From Streptomyces sp. NBC_01481 (GTDB lineage: Bacteria > Actinomycetota > Actinomycetes > Streptomycetales > Streptomycetaceae), in the NCBI RefSeq assembly GCF_026339995.1, contig NZ_JAPEPT010000006.1:248001-312000 (forward strand): 64,000 bases of DNA, in the 5' to 3' direction. The position numbers and the translations under genes were made by a program. The notes below the pieces were generated by a model. It made no database searches. It was not told the origin of the DNA and worked only from the letters and a program-made list of their open reading frames with translations. This document shows positions 1 to 9,276 of the stretch, one piece after another (position 1 is the stretch's first letter; every line of letters begins with the position of its first letter).

Positions 1-3000
1 GCACCGCGGGGATCCTGAACTTCGTCCGGGGGATCAACCCCCTGGACGCGTACAACATCACGCACCCGGCCGAGTACGCCACCTCCCTCAACAGCCTGGC
101 CGCAGGGCTGGTGGTCGCCGCCAACGACCCGATCGGCACCGGCCGCCAGATGATCAGCGACTTCATGAAGGACCCGTACGAGGGCTTGGGCCGTCTGCTG
201 CCCGACGCCGCTCTGACTGTGGCCACCGGCGGAGGCGGCGCCGCGGTGAAGGGCATACGCATCGCCGCGGACATGGCTGACGCCGCGAAGGCCCGCAAGC
301 TGGTCGACAACGCCCCGGACGGCACCCACAACACCCCGGACGGCGACCGCAAGGCCGGCGGCGACCCGGTGGACCTCGCCACGGGCCGGATGTTCCTGCC
401 CCAGACCGACATCGAACTGCCCGGCATCCTGCCGCTGGTCTTCACCCGCCGCACCGAGTCCGGTTGCGCGGTCGGCCGCTTCCTGGGTCCCGCCTGGACG
501 TCCACCGTCGACGAGCGTCTGGAGATCGACGCCGTCGGCGTCGTCCACGTCACCGCCGACGGGCTCCTGATCCCGTACCCGCACCCGGTGCCCGGCGCGC
601 CCACCCGGCCGGAGACGGGCAGGGCCCGCACCCTGCTGGCCCGCGACGCCGACGGCGACTACACGGTCACCGACCCCGACAGCGGCCTCACCTTCCACTT
701 CACCGCCCCGGCCGGCAGCGAGCCGGGCGGCGACGGCGACGCCTGGCTGTCCGGAATCACCGAACGCAACGGCCACTCCCTCACCGTCGACCGCACCGAG
801 GACGGAGTGCCGCTGGCCCTGGTCCACTCGGCGGGCCATCAGGTGAAGCTGTCCGTCGCCGACGGCCTGGTCACCGCCCTGTCCTTGGCCGGCGCGGGCG
901 AGGGCGGCGCGGACCTGCCCCTGATGAGCTACGGCTACCAGGACGGCGACCTCACCGCCGCCACCAAGCCGTCCGGCGCCACCACCACCTTCGTGTACGA
1001 CGACCGCCGCCGCGTCATCGCCTGGATCGACTCCAACGGAAGCCGCTACGACTACGTCTACGACGACCGCGACCGCGTCGTTGCGGAGGGCGGCGAGGCC
1101 GGCCACATCCAGATCACCCTGGCCTACACCGACCCGGCCCCCGAGACCGGCCACCACACCACCACGCTCAGTACCGCCGACGGGCACGCGACCCGCCACC
1201 TGTTCGGCCCCGGCTGCCGTCTCCTGGCCATCACCGACCCCCTCGGCCACACCACCCGGTTCAGCTACGACCCGCGCGGCAACCTCATGACCCGCACCGA
1301 CCCGCTGGGCCTCACCACCGCCTTCGCGTACGACGAGGACGATCGGCTCATCTCCGCCACCCGCCCCGACGGGAGCGAACTGCGCACCGTGCGCGGCCTG
1401 TTCGGCCTGCCGGTGGAGGTCTTCGGGCCGGACGGCGCCCGTACGGTCCATGAGTTCGACGAACGCGGCAACCGCACGGCGGTCACCGACCCGGCCGGCA
1501 CCACCACCCGCTACACCTACGACCACGGCGGCCGGCTCACCTCGGTCACCGACGCCCTCGGGGCCACAACACGCGTGGTGTGCGACGCGGTGGGGCTGCC
1601 CGTGGAGGTGACCGACCCGGCCGGCGCCATCACCCGCACGGAGCGCGACGCCCTCGGCAGGCCGATCCGCATCACCGATCCGATGGGCGGCGTCACCCGC
1701 CTGGAATGGCACGCCGACGGACAGCTCGCCCGGCGCACCGGCCCCGACGGCGCGGTGGAGTCATCGAGTTACGACGGCGAGGGCAACCTGCTCACCCGCA
1801 CCGACGCCTCCGGTGGGGTCTCCCGCTTCGAGTACACCCACTGCGACCTGCCGGTCGCCCGCACCGGACCGGACGGCGCGCGCTACGAGTTCGAGCACGA
1901 CGCCGGGCTGCGCCTCACCCGCGTCACCAACCCGCAAGGTCTGACCTGGACCTACGAGTACGACGGTGCCGACAACATCGTCTCCGAGACCGATTTCGAC
2001 GGACGCACCCTCACCTACCGGCTGGACGCCGCGGGCCGGCTGGCCGCCCGCGTCGACGCGCTCGGCGGGACCATCGCGTTCGAGCGTGACCAGCTCGGCC
2101 AGGTGCTCGCCAAGGACGTCGACGGCCAGGTGACGACCTACGCCTACGACAGGGCCGGTCGCCTCCTGGAGGCGACCGGACCGGACAGCGAGCTGCGGTA
2201 CCAGTACGACCGTCGCGGACGCACCAAGACGGAGCTGGTCGACGGCCGCCCCCTCATGTACGCGTACGACGTCCTGGGCCGCCGTACGCGCCGCACCACA
2301 CCCACGGGTCACGTCACCTCCTACGTCTACGGCGCCGACGGGCAGGCCCACCGCCTCATCGCCGGCGGCCACCGCGTCGACTTCACCCACGACGCCGCCG
2401 GCCGCGAGCTGGCCCGTGTCTTCGGCGACGCGATCACCATGACCTCCGCCTGGGACGAGGCCGGACGGCTCTCCGCGCAGCACATCACCGCCGGCGGACG
2501 CGCCGTCAACAGCCGCGCCTACTCATACCGCGCGGACGGTCACCTGACCTCCGTCGCGGACCGGCTGTCGGGCACCCGCACCTTCGATCTCGACCGGGCA
2601 GGCCGGGTCACCGCCGTCCATGCCCAGGGCTGGACGGAGCGGTACGCCTACGACGACGCCGGCAACCAGACCTCGGCGTCCTGGCCGTCCGGCCACCCCG
2701 GCAGCGAGGCCATCGGACCACGCGCCTACACGGGCACCACCATCACCCGAGCCGGAGGCGTGCGTTTCGAGCACGACGCCCTCGGAAGGGTCGTCCTGCG
2801 GCAGAAGACCCGTCTCTCCCGCAAGCCAGACACCTGGCGCTACGCGTGGGACACGGAGAACCGCCTCACCTCCGTGACCACGCCCGACGGAACACGGTGG
2901 AGGTACCGCTACGACGCCCTGGGCCGCCGCACCGCGAAGCAGCGGCTGGCGGCCGACGACGAGAGCGTGGTGGAGGAGGTCCGCTTCACCTGGGACGGCC

Positions 3001-3896
3001 TGACCCTGTGCGAACAGACCAGCCACCAACCGGACCTCCCGCACACGGTCGCCCTCACCTGGGACCACCGTGCCGACGTCCCCCTGGCCCAGACCGAGCG
3101 CATCCTCACGCCCGACGGACGCCAGGAGGAGATCGACCGCCGCTTCTTCGCCATCGCCACCGACCTCATCGGCACCCCCACCGAACTGATCGACGAGTCC
3201 GGCGACATCGCGTGGCACTCCCGGTCCACCCTGTGGGGCACCACCGCCTGGACCCGCAACAGCAGCACGTACACCCCGCTGCGTTTCCCCGGCCAGTACT
3301 TCGACCCCGAGACCGGCTTCCACTACAACTACTTCCGGCACTACGACCCGGAGAGCGGCCGCTACACCTCCCCGGACCCCCTCGGCCTGGCTCCCGCCCC
3401 GAACCCCCTCGCGTACGTGGACAACCCGCACAGCGGGTGCGACCCGTTGGGCCTCATGCCCAAGTACACGAAGGAGGAGAAGGCCCAGCAGGCCAGGGAA
3501 AAGGCCATCGAGACCGCAGACAAGGTTGTCGAGAGAGCCCAGGGCGACCGGATGAACAAGGCAGGCAACTACCACGGGGACTCCATGCACGGCTTCAGGG
3601 ACGAACGGGTCCTGGAGATCCTCAAGAGCCCGGACGCGGTGTACCACTCGACGGCGGGCAGCGGAAGGTTGATCTTCCGTCAGGGTGAGGACATCGTGGT
3701 GGCGGAGGGTGGCGGCGCCGGCGCAGGCAACGTCATCACGGCATACGGCCCGTCCGGCATCAGGGGCGACTCCGGCGTGAGGGCGCTCGGCGGCTTGCCG
3801 ACCGATCCCGGTGGGCCGATTACCCACGCAGACGTGGTGGAGGGCAGGATTCCCGCCAAGAACGGCTACATGGCTCCCGGAGTGCAGATTCGATGA
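1..3896 (+). CDS. Rhs-repeat polymorphic toxin, 5' end outside window
   Basis: The frame is open from base 3, so the N-terminus lies upstream. In order there is a short N-terminal segment, a DUF6531-like entry motif (DPVDLATGRMFLPQTDIELP), about 25 YD/RHS repeats with the recurrent pattern YDxxGRLTxxTDPxG, and the Rhs core ending in YDPESGRYTSPDPLGL, NPLAYVDNP and DPLGL. The core normally marks the cleavage point that frees a variable toxin tip. The roughly 145-residue tip contains HGFRDERVLEIL, a central strand-rich part and VITAYGPSG, resembling BECR-fold (barnase/EndoU/colicin/RelE) RNase toxins; that toxin class is inferred. It would be a secreted or surface antibacterial toxin, probably exported by a type VII-like route in this phylum. 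Three related genes of immunity type follow at once, the first 13 bp away. Confidence 0.9.
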   Translation, partial: TAGILNFVRGINPLDAYNITHPAEYATSLNSLAAGLVVAANDPIGTGRQMISDFMKDPYEGLGRLLPDAALTVATGGGGAAVKGIRIAADMADAAKARKLVDNAPDGTHNTPDGDRKAGGDPVDLATGRMFLPQTDIELPGILPLVFTRRTESGCAVGRFLGPAWTSTVDERLEIDAVGVVHVTADGLLIPYPHPVPGAPTRPETGRARTLLARDADGDYTVTDPDSGLTFHFTAPAGSEPGGDGDAWLSGITERNGHSLTVDRTEDGVPLALVHSAGHQVKLSVADGLVTALSLAGAGEGGADLPLMSYGYQDGDLTAATKPSGATTTFVYDDRRRVIAWIDSNGSRYDYVYDDRDRVVAEGGEAGHIQITLAYTDPAPETGHHTTTLSTADGHATRHLFGPGCRLLAITDPLGHTTRFSYDPRGNLMTRTDPLGLTTAFAYDEDDRLISATRPDGSELRTVRGLFGLPVEVFGPDGARTVHEFDERGNRTAVTDPAGTTTRYTYDHGGRLTSVTDALGATTRVVCDAVGLPVEVTDPAGAITRTERDALGRPIRITDPMGGVTRLEWHADGQLARRTGPDGAVESSSYDGEGNLLTRTDASGGVSRFEYTHCDLPVARTGPDGARYEFEHDAGLRLTRVTNPQGLTWTYEYDGADNIVSETDFDGRTLTYRLDAAGRLAARVDALGGTIAFERDQLGQVLAKDVDGQVTTYAYDRAGRLLEATGPDSELRYQYDRRGRTKTELVDGRPLMYAYDVLGRRTRRTTPTGHVTSYVYGADGQAHRLIAGGHRVDFTHDAAGRELARVFGDAITMTSAWDEAGRLSAQHITAGGRAVNSRAYSYRADGHLTSVADRLSGTRTFDLDRAGRVTAVHAQGWTERYAYDDAGNQTSASWPSGHPGSEAIGPRAYTGTTITRAGGVRFEHDALGRVVLRQKTRLSRKPDTWRYAWDTENRLTSVTTPDGTRWRYRYDALGRRTAKQRLAADDESVVEEVRFTWDGLTLCEQTSHQPDLPHTVALTWDHRADVPLAQTERILTPDGRQEEIDRRFFAIATDLIGTPTELIDESGDIAWHSRSTLWGTTAWTRNSSTYTPLRFPGQYFDPETGFHYNYFRHYDPESGRYTSPDPLGLAPAPNPLAYVDNPHSGCDPLGLMPKYTKEEKAQQAREKAIETADKVVERAQGDRMNKAGNYHGDSMHGFRDERVLEILKSPDAVYHSTAGSGRLIFRQGEDIVVAEGGGAGAGNVITAYGPSGIRGDSGVRALGGLPTDPGGPITHADVVEGRIPAKNGYMAPGVQIR

Positions 3897-3909
3897 GGCG
3901 GCAAGCACG

Positions 3910-4686
3910 ATGAGACTCACCCTCGACGGCGACTGGAATGCAACGGTGACGGGCGATCCACTGCGCAGCACCCCGCGTTTCGACTTCCCGGGCCAATGTG
4001 TGCGCATTGCGGAGTACGCCGACGTGGAGGAATGGCAGCGGTTCCTCGTGGAGACTTTCGGCAGCCAGGAGTGGCTGTGGGACGCTCCCGACGAGCTCCG
4101 GTTCGATCCGGCCGGCCGGGAACTCGTCGGCGTCGGGTTCCGATTGCCCTATGAGTCCGCCGATGCCGAGGACTCTGCGCGCGTTCCCGCCACACCCCCC
4201 GTCCATCCGGGCGGCCTCCGCGCGGACGAGGCCCGGGACTTCCGCCTGGAGGTGACCACTGAGCTGTGCCGAGCCCCCGGGGACACCGTGCTGACCTGCC
4301 TGCGCGATCTCGACGTGCTCGACGAGCCGCTGGAGGCCCGCATCGGCATCGCCCCCGATGTGGCACTCCTCGTCCAGCACGACACCGTCGTCGGCTGGAG
4401 CCTCACCGACCCCGTGCGGTACCTGACAACTGCCTTCGCCGCCCCCGATCCGACTCCCCCCGCCCCGGCCACCCGGCGCCTCTTCACCGCATGCATGGAC
4501 ATGATCACCACGCCGCTCCTCGACGCGGTGAAGAGCCGGAACCCGGCCGCCCTGGCCAAGCTCCGGGAACTCGACCACAGCCTGCGGAGCCAACACGAGG
4601 ACCGCCACCGAGCCGACGCGCTGCTCGCGCTCCTCGGCGACCTGGTGGAGGACTACGCCGACCGACCCACCGAGCAGAAGCCGTGA
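3910..4686 (+). CDS. Putative Rhs immunity protein, copy 1
   Basis: 258 residues, no signal peptide or membrane segment, family not recognised. I start at the ATG encoding MRLTLDGDWNATV because the paralogues at 4901 and 5719 start at the same point; longer in-frame starts would overlap the toxin gene. The stop of the toxin gene is 13 bp upstream and a GAGGCGG-like ribosome site lies between. The best conserved block is the middle: LTCLRDLDVLDEPLEARIG then IAPDVALLVQH. Position directly after an Rhs tip is the classic place for the cognate immunity gene, so cytoplasmic inhibition of that tip is the likely job. This is inferred from context, not from a known Imm domain. Confidence 0.75.
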   Translation: MRLTLDGDWNATVTGDPLRSTPRFDFPGQCVRIAEYADVEEWQRFLVETFGSQEWLWDAPDELRFDPAGRELVGVGFRLPYESADAEDSARVPATPPVHPGGLRADEARDFRLEVTTELCRAPGDTVLTCLRDLDVLDEPLEARIGIAPDVALLVQHDTVVGWSLTDPVRYLTTAFAAPDPTPPAPATRRLFTACMDMITTPLLDAVKSRNPAALAKLRELDHSLRSQHEDRHRADALLALLGDLVEDYADRPTEQKP

Positions 4687-4893
4687 AGCCCGGGCCCGGC
4701 ACTCCTCGTCCAGGGCGACTCGATCGCTGGCCGTCGAGGCGCCCGGTGGACGCCCCCTCCGTTCCTGGCGATCTCCGGACGCCGCCCCGAACCCCTGCGG
4801 CTCGTGGCGGAGGACACCAGGTCCTTCGCCCTCCCGCCAGACAGCGGCGACCCCGACCTGGAACGCGCATCTCCGGGAATGCAGATCAGATGA
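4687..4893 (+). pseudogene. Relic of an Rhs toxin tip between immunity genes
   Basis: This 207-bp stretch has no normal gene start but is open in one frame. It ends in PGMQIR followed by TGA, matching the last residues of the intact toxin (APGVQIR, stop) and standing at the same distance from the next immunity gene. Upstream of that the reading is LRLVAEDTRSFALPPDSGDP, which I cannot align to the intact tip, so it may come from a different tip cassette. It is best read as the stranded 3' end of a displaced toxin cassette. Confidence 0.5.
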
Positions 4894-4900
4894 GGCAAGA

Positions 4901-5665
4901 ATGACCATGAAACTGTCGTTCGACGGTGACTGGTCGGCGACGGTGACGGTGACGGACGATCCGCTGCCCATCGCCCCCCGCTTGACGGGCGACTCTGTGG
5001 ACGTCGCGCGCTACGCGGACGTGATGGAGCGTGAGCGGTTCGTCGCGGATACCTTCGGTAGCCAGCACTGGCTGTGGGACACGCCTGACGTCTTCCGGTT
5101 CGACCCGGACAGCCGGAAGCTGGTCGGGGCCGAACTCCAGATGCCGTACCTCTCCGCGTACGCCGAGACCTCCGTTCGCGTTCCCGTCCTACCCGCGGTA
5201 CGCCAGGGCGGGCTCCGCGCGGACGAGGTCCGGGACTTCCGGCAGGAGATGTGCACGGTGCTGTGCCGCGCTCCCGGGGATGCCGTGCTGATCTGTCTGC
5301 GCGACCTCGACGTCCTCGACGAGCCGCTGGAAGCCTGTATCGGCATCGCCCCCGACGTGGCGCTCGTGGTCCAGCACGGCACAGTGGTCGGCTGGACCCT
5401 CACAGATCCCGCACAGTACCTGGCGAACACGTTCACGGACCCCGACCCCGACCCGCCCTCCCCCGCGACTCGTCGCCTGCTCACCGAATGCCTGGACCTG
5501 GTCACCACGCCGGTGGTCGACGACGTGGTGGACGGTGAGCCGGCCGCCCTGGCCCGCCTCCGGGCCGCGGATGAGGCCCTGCGCGCCCAGCGCGAGGACC
5601 GCCACCGAGCCGACGCCCTGCTCGAGCTGATCGCCACTTACGTGGAGGACTACGGGAACTGGTGA
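4901..5665 (+). CDS. Putative Rhs immunity protein, copy 2 (diverged)
   Basis: 254 residues, paralogous over its full length to the genes on either side, sharing VLICLRDLDVLDEPLEACIG and IAPDVALVVQH, but more diverged than copies 1 and 3 are from each other. The start is MTMKLSFDGDW, with a second in-frame ATG two codons later; a GAGGCAAG ribosome site precedes it. An array of this kind suggests orphan immunity genes kept after their toxins were exchanged, protecting against related kin. The final codons run close to the TGA-proximal start region of copy 3. No cognate toxin for this copy is in the window. Confidence 0.7.
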   Translation: MTMKLSFDGDWSATVTVTDDPLPIAPRLTGDSVDVARYADVMERERFVADTFGSQHWLWDTPDVFRFDPDSRKLVGAELQMPYLSAYAETSVRVPVLPAVRQGGLRADEVRDFRQEMCTVLCRAPGDAVLICLRDLDVLDEPLEACIGIAPDVALVVQHGTVVGWTLTDPAQYLANTFTDPDPDPPSPATRRLLTECLDLVTTPVVDDVVDGEPAALARLRAADEALRAQREDRHRADALLELIATYVEDYGNW

Positions 5666-5718
5666 ACGAGGACGAAGGCCAGGGCTTCGGGTGCAGGTTC
5701 GATGGGGTGGCATCCAGC

Positions 5719-6489
5719 ATGAGACTCACCATCGACGACTGGAACGCGACGGTGATGGGCGATCCGCTGCGCGTGGTGCCGCGCTTCGATTTCCGGGACT
5801 TTCGTGTGCGCATCGCGGCGTACGCGAACGTGGAGGAATGGCAGCGGTTCCTGCTGGACACGTTCGGCAGCGGGCCGTGGCTGTGGGACACGCCTGACGA
5901 GCTCCGGTTCGATCAGGGCAGCCTCGAACTGGTCGGCGCCGAGCTTCATTTGGCCGGAGCGGCCGCCGATGCCGCGGACTCCTCCCGCGTTCCCGCCGCG
6001 CCCCCCGTCCGCCCGGGCAGCCTTCGCGCGGACGAGGCCCGGGACTTCCGCCTGGAGGTGACCACGGAGCTCTGCCGCGCCCCCGGGGACACTGTGCTCA
6101 CCTGTCTGCGCGACCTCGATGTCCTCGACGAGCCGCTGGAAGCCCGCATCGGCATCGCCCCCGACGTGGCGCTCCTCGTCCAGCACGGCAGCGTCGTCGG
6201 CTGGAGCCTCACCGACCCCGCTCGGTACCTGACCACCGCCTTCGGCGCCCCGGACCCGGCTCCCCCCGCCCCGGCGACCCGGCTTCTCTTCACCGCATGC
6301 ATGGACTTGATCACCACGCCGCTGCTCGACGCGGTAAGAAGCCGGGACCCGGCCGCCCTGGCCAAGCTCCGGGAACTCGACCACAGCCTGCGGAGCCAAC
6401 GCGAGGACCGGCACCGGGTCGACGCCCTGCTCGCGCTCATCGGCGACCTGGTCGAGGACTACGCCAGGCCGACCGAACAGAAGCCGTGA
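5719..6489 (+). CDS. Putative Rhs immunity protein, copy 3
   Basis: 256 residues. The middle and C-terminal two thirds are almost identical to copy 1 (RDFRLEVTTELCRAPGDTVL, then LDEPLEARIGIAPDVALLVQ), while the first third is less similar. This points to recent duplication or gene conversion skipping over copy 2. I start at the ATG equivalent to copy 1; an upstream in-frame GTG at 5662 overlaps copy 2 and would add residues GCRFDGVASS. Those bases align with the toxin's 3' end, with its TGA changed to TGG. Both this gene and copy 1 end in the same residues, EQKP. Confidence 0.75.
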   Translation: MRLTIDDWNATVMGDPLRVVPRFDFRDFRVRIAAYANVEEWQRFLLDTFGSGPWLWDTPDELRFDQGSLELVGAELHLAGAAADAADSSRVPAAPPVRPGSLRADEARDFRLEVTTELCRAPGDTVLTCLRDLDVLDEPLEARIGIAPDVALLVQHGSVVGWSLTDPARYLTTAFGAPDPAPPAPATRLLFTACMDLITTPLLDAVRSRDPAALAKLRELDHSLRSQREDRHRVDALLALIGDLVEDYARPTEQKP

Positions 6490-6533
6490 ACAGGATCGCA
6501 CCGCCTGCCTGACGCCCGACCTCTGACGCCTGG

Positions 6534-7079
6534 TCAGGGAAGGTTCCGTCGAAGCCGTGCGGAAAGGTGGTGCTGCAGGGGCTGACCGACCGCCGCGAGG
6601 TCGTGGACGAAGTCGAGCGTGTCCTCGTCCGTCACGGTGTAGCGGCGGCGGGTGGCGTTCACCTCCTTGGCCGTGGGAGTGAGAGCCACCTCGTGGCTCG
6701 TGAGGTCGACCGTGCCGGCGACGGCATTGCCGACCAGGATCTCCGCGATGCCGGTGGGCTGGGTGATCAACGCCTCGACCCGTCCATCGGGTTGCAGCCG
6801 CCACCAGCCGGCCTCTCGGGCCGACGGCCGCAGCGGGGTACCGTCCGCGTCGAGCAGCCAGGCGCGCGCCTCGTAGTGGAGGAACGGCCGCCCGTCGTGG
6901 CTGAAGGTGACCTCCTGCGCGTACGTGAACTCCTTGTCGAGCGTCGGATATCCGCCCCGGCCCCGGCCGACCCAGGTACCCAGCAGCCCGATCACCGGCA
7001 CGAGCAGTGCGTGCGGTGCGGGTGCCTCGCCCAATCCCAGGGCGTCGGGATACGGGGGCTTCTGGGCGGGGTCGGACAT
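6534..7079 (-). CDS. Nitrobindin-like heme-binding beta-barrel protein (THAP4/DUF1794)
   Basis: 181 residues from MSDPAQKPPYPDALG, chosen because GGAGCGCAC stands just upstream; a longer in-frame start adds 18 unconvincing residues. The N-terminal LLGTWVGRGRGGYPTL is the family signature GxWxGxGxGxYP, and the C-terminal PLQHHLSARLRR carries the His that ligates heme iron in nitrobindins. Family members form a 10-stranded barrel holding ferric heme and act in peroxynitrite isomerisation or NO handling. It converges with the last immunity gene (44 bp between stops) and is divergent from the DUF4139 pair, so it may be expressed from the same short promoter region. Confidence 0.85.
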   Translation of the reverse strand: MSDPAQKPPYPDALGLGEAPAPHALLVPVIGLLGTWVGRGRGGYPTLDKEFTYAQEVTFSHDGRPFLHYEARAWLLDADGTPLRPSAREAGWWRLQPDGRVEALITQPTGIAEILVGNAVAGTVDLTSHEVALTPTAKEVNATRRRYTVTDEDTLDFVHDLAAVGQPLQHHLSARLRRNLP

Positions 7080-7189
7080 GATGTGCGCTCCTGGGTCGCG
7101 GCCGGTGCCGAATGGCAGCTTAGGCGGACGCACCTACCGGCCGAGCGTAGGCTTCGCTCAGCATGAACGCGGCGCGGGGGGCGGAGTAC

Positions 7190-9268
7190 ATGACGGCTGA
7201 GCCGGCACACAGGTGGGGGTCGACCCTCGATTCGGTCGTGGTGTACGCGCAAGGCGCGGTCTGCCGCCGTCTGACCCGGGGCAGCGTGCCGCCCGACGGC
7301 CGGGTGCGGGTGACGGGACTGCCCCGCTCGCTGGACCCGGGTTCGCTGCGGGCCCGTGCCGTGGGCGCCCCCGGGGTGCGCGTCACCGAGGCCCGGGTGG
7401 AAGTCGAGGCCGAGCCGCTCGCGACGGGGACGCCCGACGCGTTGCGACGCGAGGTCGAGCGGCTGCGCGACGAGTACGCGGCGGCCGAGGGGCGCCGGGA
7501 CCGGCAGCTGAGTCTGATCGAGGAGGTCAGGGCTCTCCACCCGGTTCCGCCTGCCCGCAAGCGCGAGGACCCGCACCGCCGCACCCCGGTCGACGCGTGG
7601 CTGGGGCTCGCCGACTTCGTCGACGAGCGGCTGACGGGACTGCACACCCGCCTCGTCGAGCTGGAGGAGGCGCTGCGCGAGGTCGAGCACGAGCTCGACC
7701 TCGCCGCCGACAGGCTCGACCGCGCATCCACCGACGCACCGCCGGCGCACGTGGAGACCACGGTCTGCGCGGTCCTCACCCTCGACGGCACCGGGGACAC
7801 GGAGGTGGAGCTGGAGTACGGGGTGCCGGGCGCCGTCTGGGTACCGACGTACCGTCTCACTCACCGTCAGGGCGACGGCAGCGGCCGTCTGGTGCTGCGC
7901 GCCTCGGTCGCCCAGCGGACCGGCGAGGACTGGGCCGGCGTACGCATCGCCCTGGCCACCGCCGATCTTCGGCGCCGCACCGACCTCCAGAGGCTCCGCT
8001 CGGTCCGCATCGGACGCCGTCAGCCCGCCCCCGCGCCGTCCGGCTGGCGCGAGCCCCCGGCGGGTCTCGCCGACCTGTTCGCTGCCTACGACGCGGCAGG
8101 CCCTCGCCCCGCCCCGATCGCCGGACCCGGACCCGAGGCCGTCGGGGCCGGCTCCGCGCCCGGTCCCGTGCCGCCACCGCCCCCTCCCCCGCCGGCACCG
8201 CAGAGTTACGGCGGGCCGCCCTCGGCGCTCCCGGTGCCCGGCGGCGCGTACGGTGCTCCCCCGGAGGCCTTCGGCGGCGGCATGCCCGACCTTGCGCAGC
8301 CGGCTCGGTCGCGAGGGGCCGGCAGGCTGGGTGCCGGCGGCGGATCCTTCGCCGGGGCCCCCGCTCCCATGGCACCCGTGGCTCCCGGTTCGGCCGCGCC
8401 GCCGCCACCCCCTCCGGCACCGGCAGCCGCTCCGCCGCAGCCGAGCGGCGCCGAGCTCGACTATGCCGCCCTTGTCCTGTGCGGCCCTGACGAGCAGGGC
8501 GGTCGCAGAGGCCGGCTGTTTCCCGACTCTCCCTTCGACCCGGTGGCGGCCGAGTACCGCCGCCGCGCCGAAGCGGTGGCCGCGCTGCCGCTGCCCGGAC
8601 AGGCCGTGCGGCCCCGCGAGTCGGCGGGTTCCTTCGACCACCGCTTCGATGCCACCGCCCGCGCCGACATTCCGTCGGACGGCACCTGGCACACCGTCAC
8701 CGTCGGCGAGATCCCGGTCGGCCTGCGCACCGAGTACCTCTGCGTGCCGTCCGTGGAGCAGACCGTGTACGCGACGTTGGTGCTCTCCAACGCCACCGAC
8801 CAGGCACTGCTGGCCGGACCGGTGGAGGTCACCGTCGACGACGACTTCCTGCTGACCGCAGCACTGCCCACGCTCGCCCCCGGCGGTGTCCGCCGGGTGG
8901 GGCTCGGGCCGGCCGAGGGCATCCGGGTCACCCGCCGTACGAACCTGCACGAGTCGACCTCGGGCCTGCGCAACAACACCACCGTGCTCGACCACCGTGT
9001 CCACGTGGAGCTGGCCAACCGGCTCGCCAGACCCGTCACCGTCGAAGTCCGCGAGCGGGTGCCGGTCACCTCCGAACCGGACGTCCGGATCGAGGAACGG
9101 GCCGACTGGACGGCACCCGAGGACGGCACGGGGCCCGATCGCCATGCGCCGGGCACCCGCGTCTGGCGGCTGGACCTGCCCGCAGGCGCCACTGCCGCTC
9201 TCGACGGCGGCTACGAGATCCGCATCCCGACCGGCAAGGCCCTGGTCGGCGGCAACCGCAGGAGCTGA
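7190..9268 (+). CDS. DUF4139 (mucoidy-inhibitor MuiA-like) protein, long form
   Basis: 692 residues. The N-terminal part (STLDSVVVYAQGAVCRRLTRG) fits the DUF4140 segment. A coiled-coil stretch rich in Glu and Arg follows at about residues 90-185, then DUF4139 beta-rich sequence (VELEYGVPGAVWVPTYRL, then QRTGEDWAGV). A Pro/Gly/Ala-rich linker of about 130 residues interrupts the DUF4139 part before its second half. I take the ATG at 7190 because GGGGGGCGGAG is just upstream; the ATG at 7163 is the alternative. No signal peptide is visible. The family's biochemical role is unknown. The next gene, 8 bp downstream, is a shorter paralogue, so the two probably work as a pair. Confidence 0.8.
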   Translation: MTAEPAHRWGSTLDSVVVYAQGAVCRRLTRGSVPPDGRVRVTGLPRSLDPGSLRARAVGAPGVRVTEARVEVEAEPLATGTPDALRREVERLRDEYAAAEGRRDRQLSLIEEVRALHPVPPARKREDPHRRTPVDAWLGLADFVDERLTGLHTRLVELEEALREVEHELDLAADRLDRASTDAPPAHVETTVCAVLTLDGTGDTEVELEYGVPGAVWVPTYRLTHRQGDGSGRLVLRASVAQRTGEDWAGVRIALATADLRRRTDLQRLRSVRIGRRQPAPAPSGWREPPAGLADLFAAYDAAGPRPAPIAGPGPEAVGAGSAPGPVPPPPPPPPAPQSYGGPPSALPVPGGAYGAPPEAFGGGMPDLAQPARSRGAGRLGAGGGSFAGAPAPMAPVAPGSAAPPPPPPAPAAAPPQPSGAELDYAALVLCGPDEQGGRRGRLFPDSPFDPVAAEYRRRAEAVAALPLPGQAVRPRESAGSFDHRFDATARADIPSDGTWHTVTVGEIPVGLRTEYLCVPSVEQTVYATLVLSNATDQALLAGPVEVTVDDDFLLTAALPTLAPGGVRRVGLGPAEGIRVTRRTNLHESTSGLRNNTTVLDHRVHVELANRLARPVTVEVRERVPVTSEPDVRIEERADWTAPEDGTGPDRHAPGTRVWRLDLPAGATAALDGGYEIRIPTGKALVGGNRRS

Positions 9269-9276
9269 CACACGCC

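Noticed and set aside
7163..7189. Earlier start for the long DUF4139 protein
   Set aside because: The 7190 ATG has a much better ribosome site; the extra nine residues have no family support.
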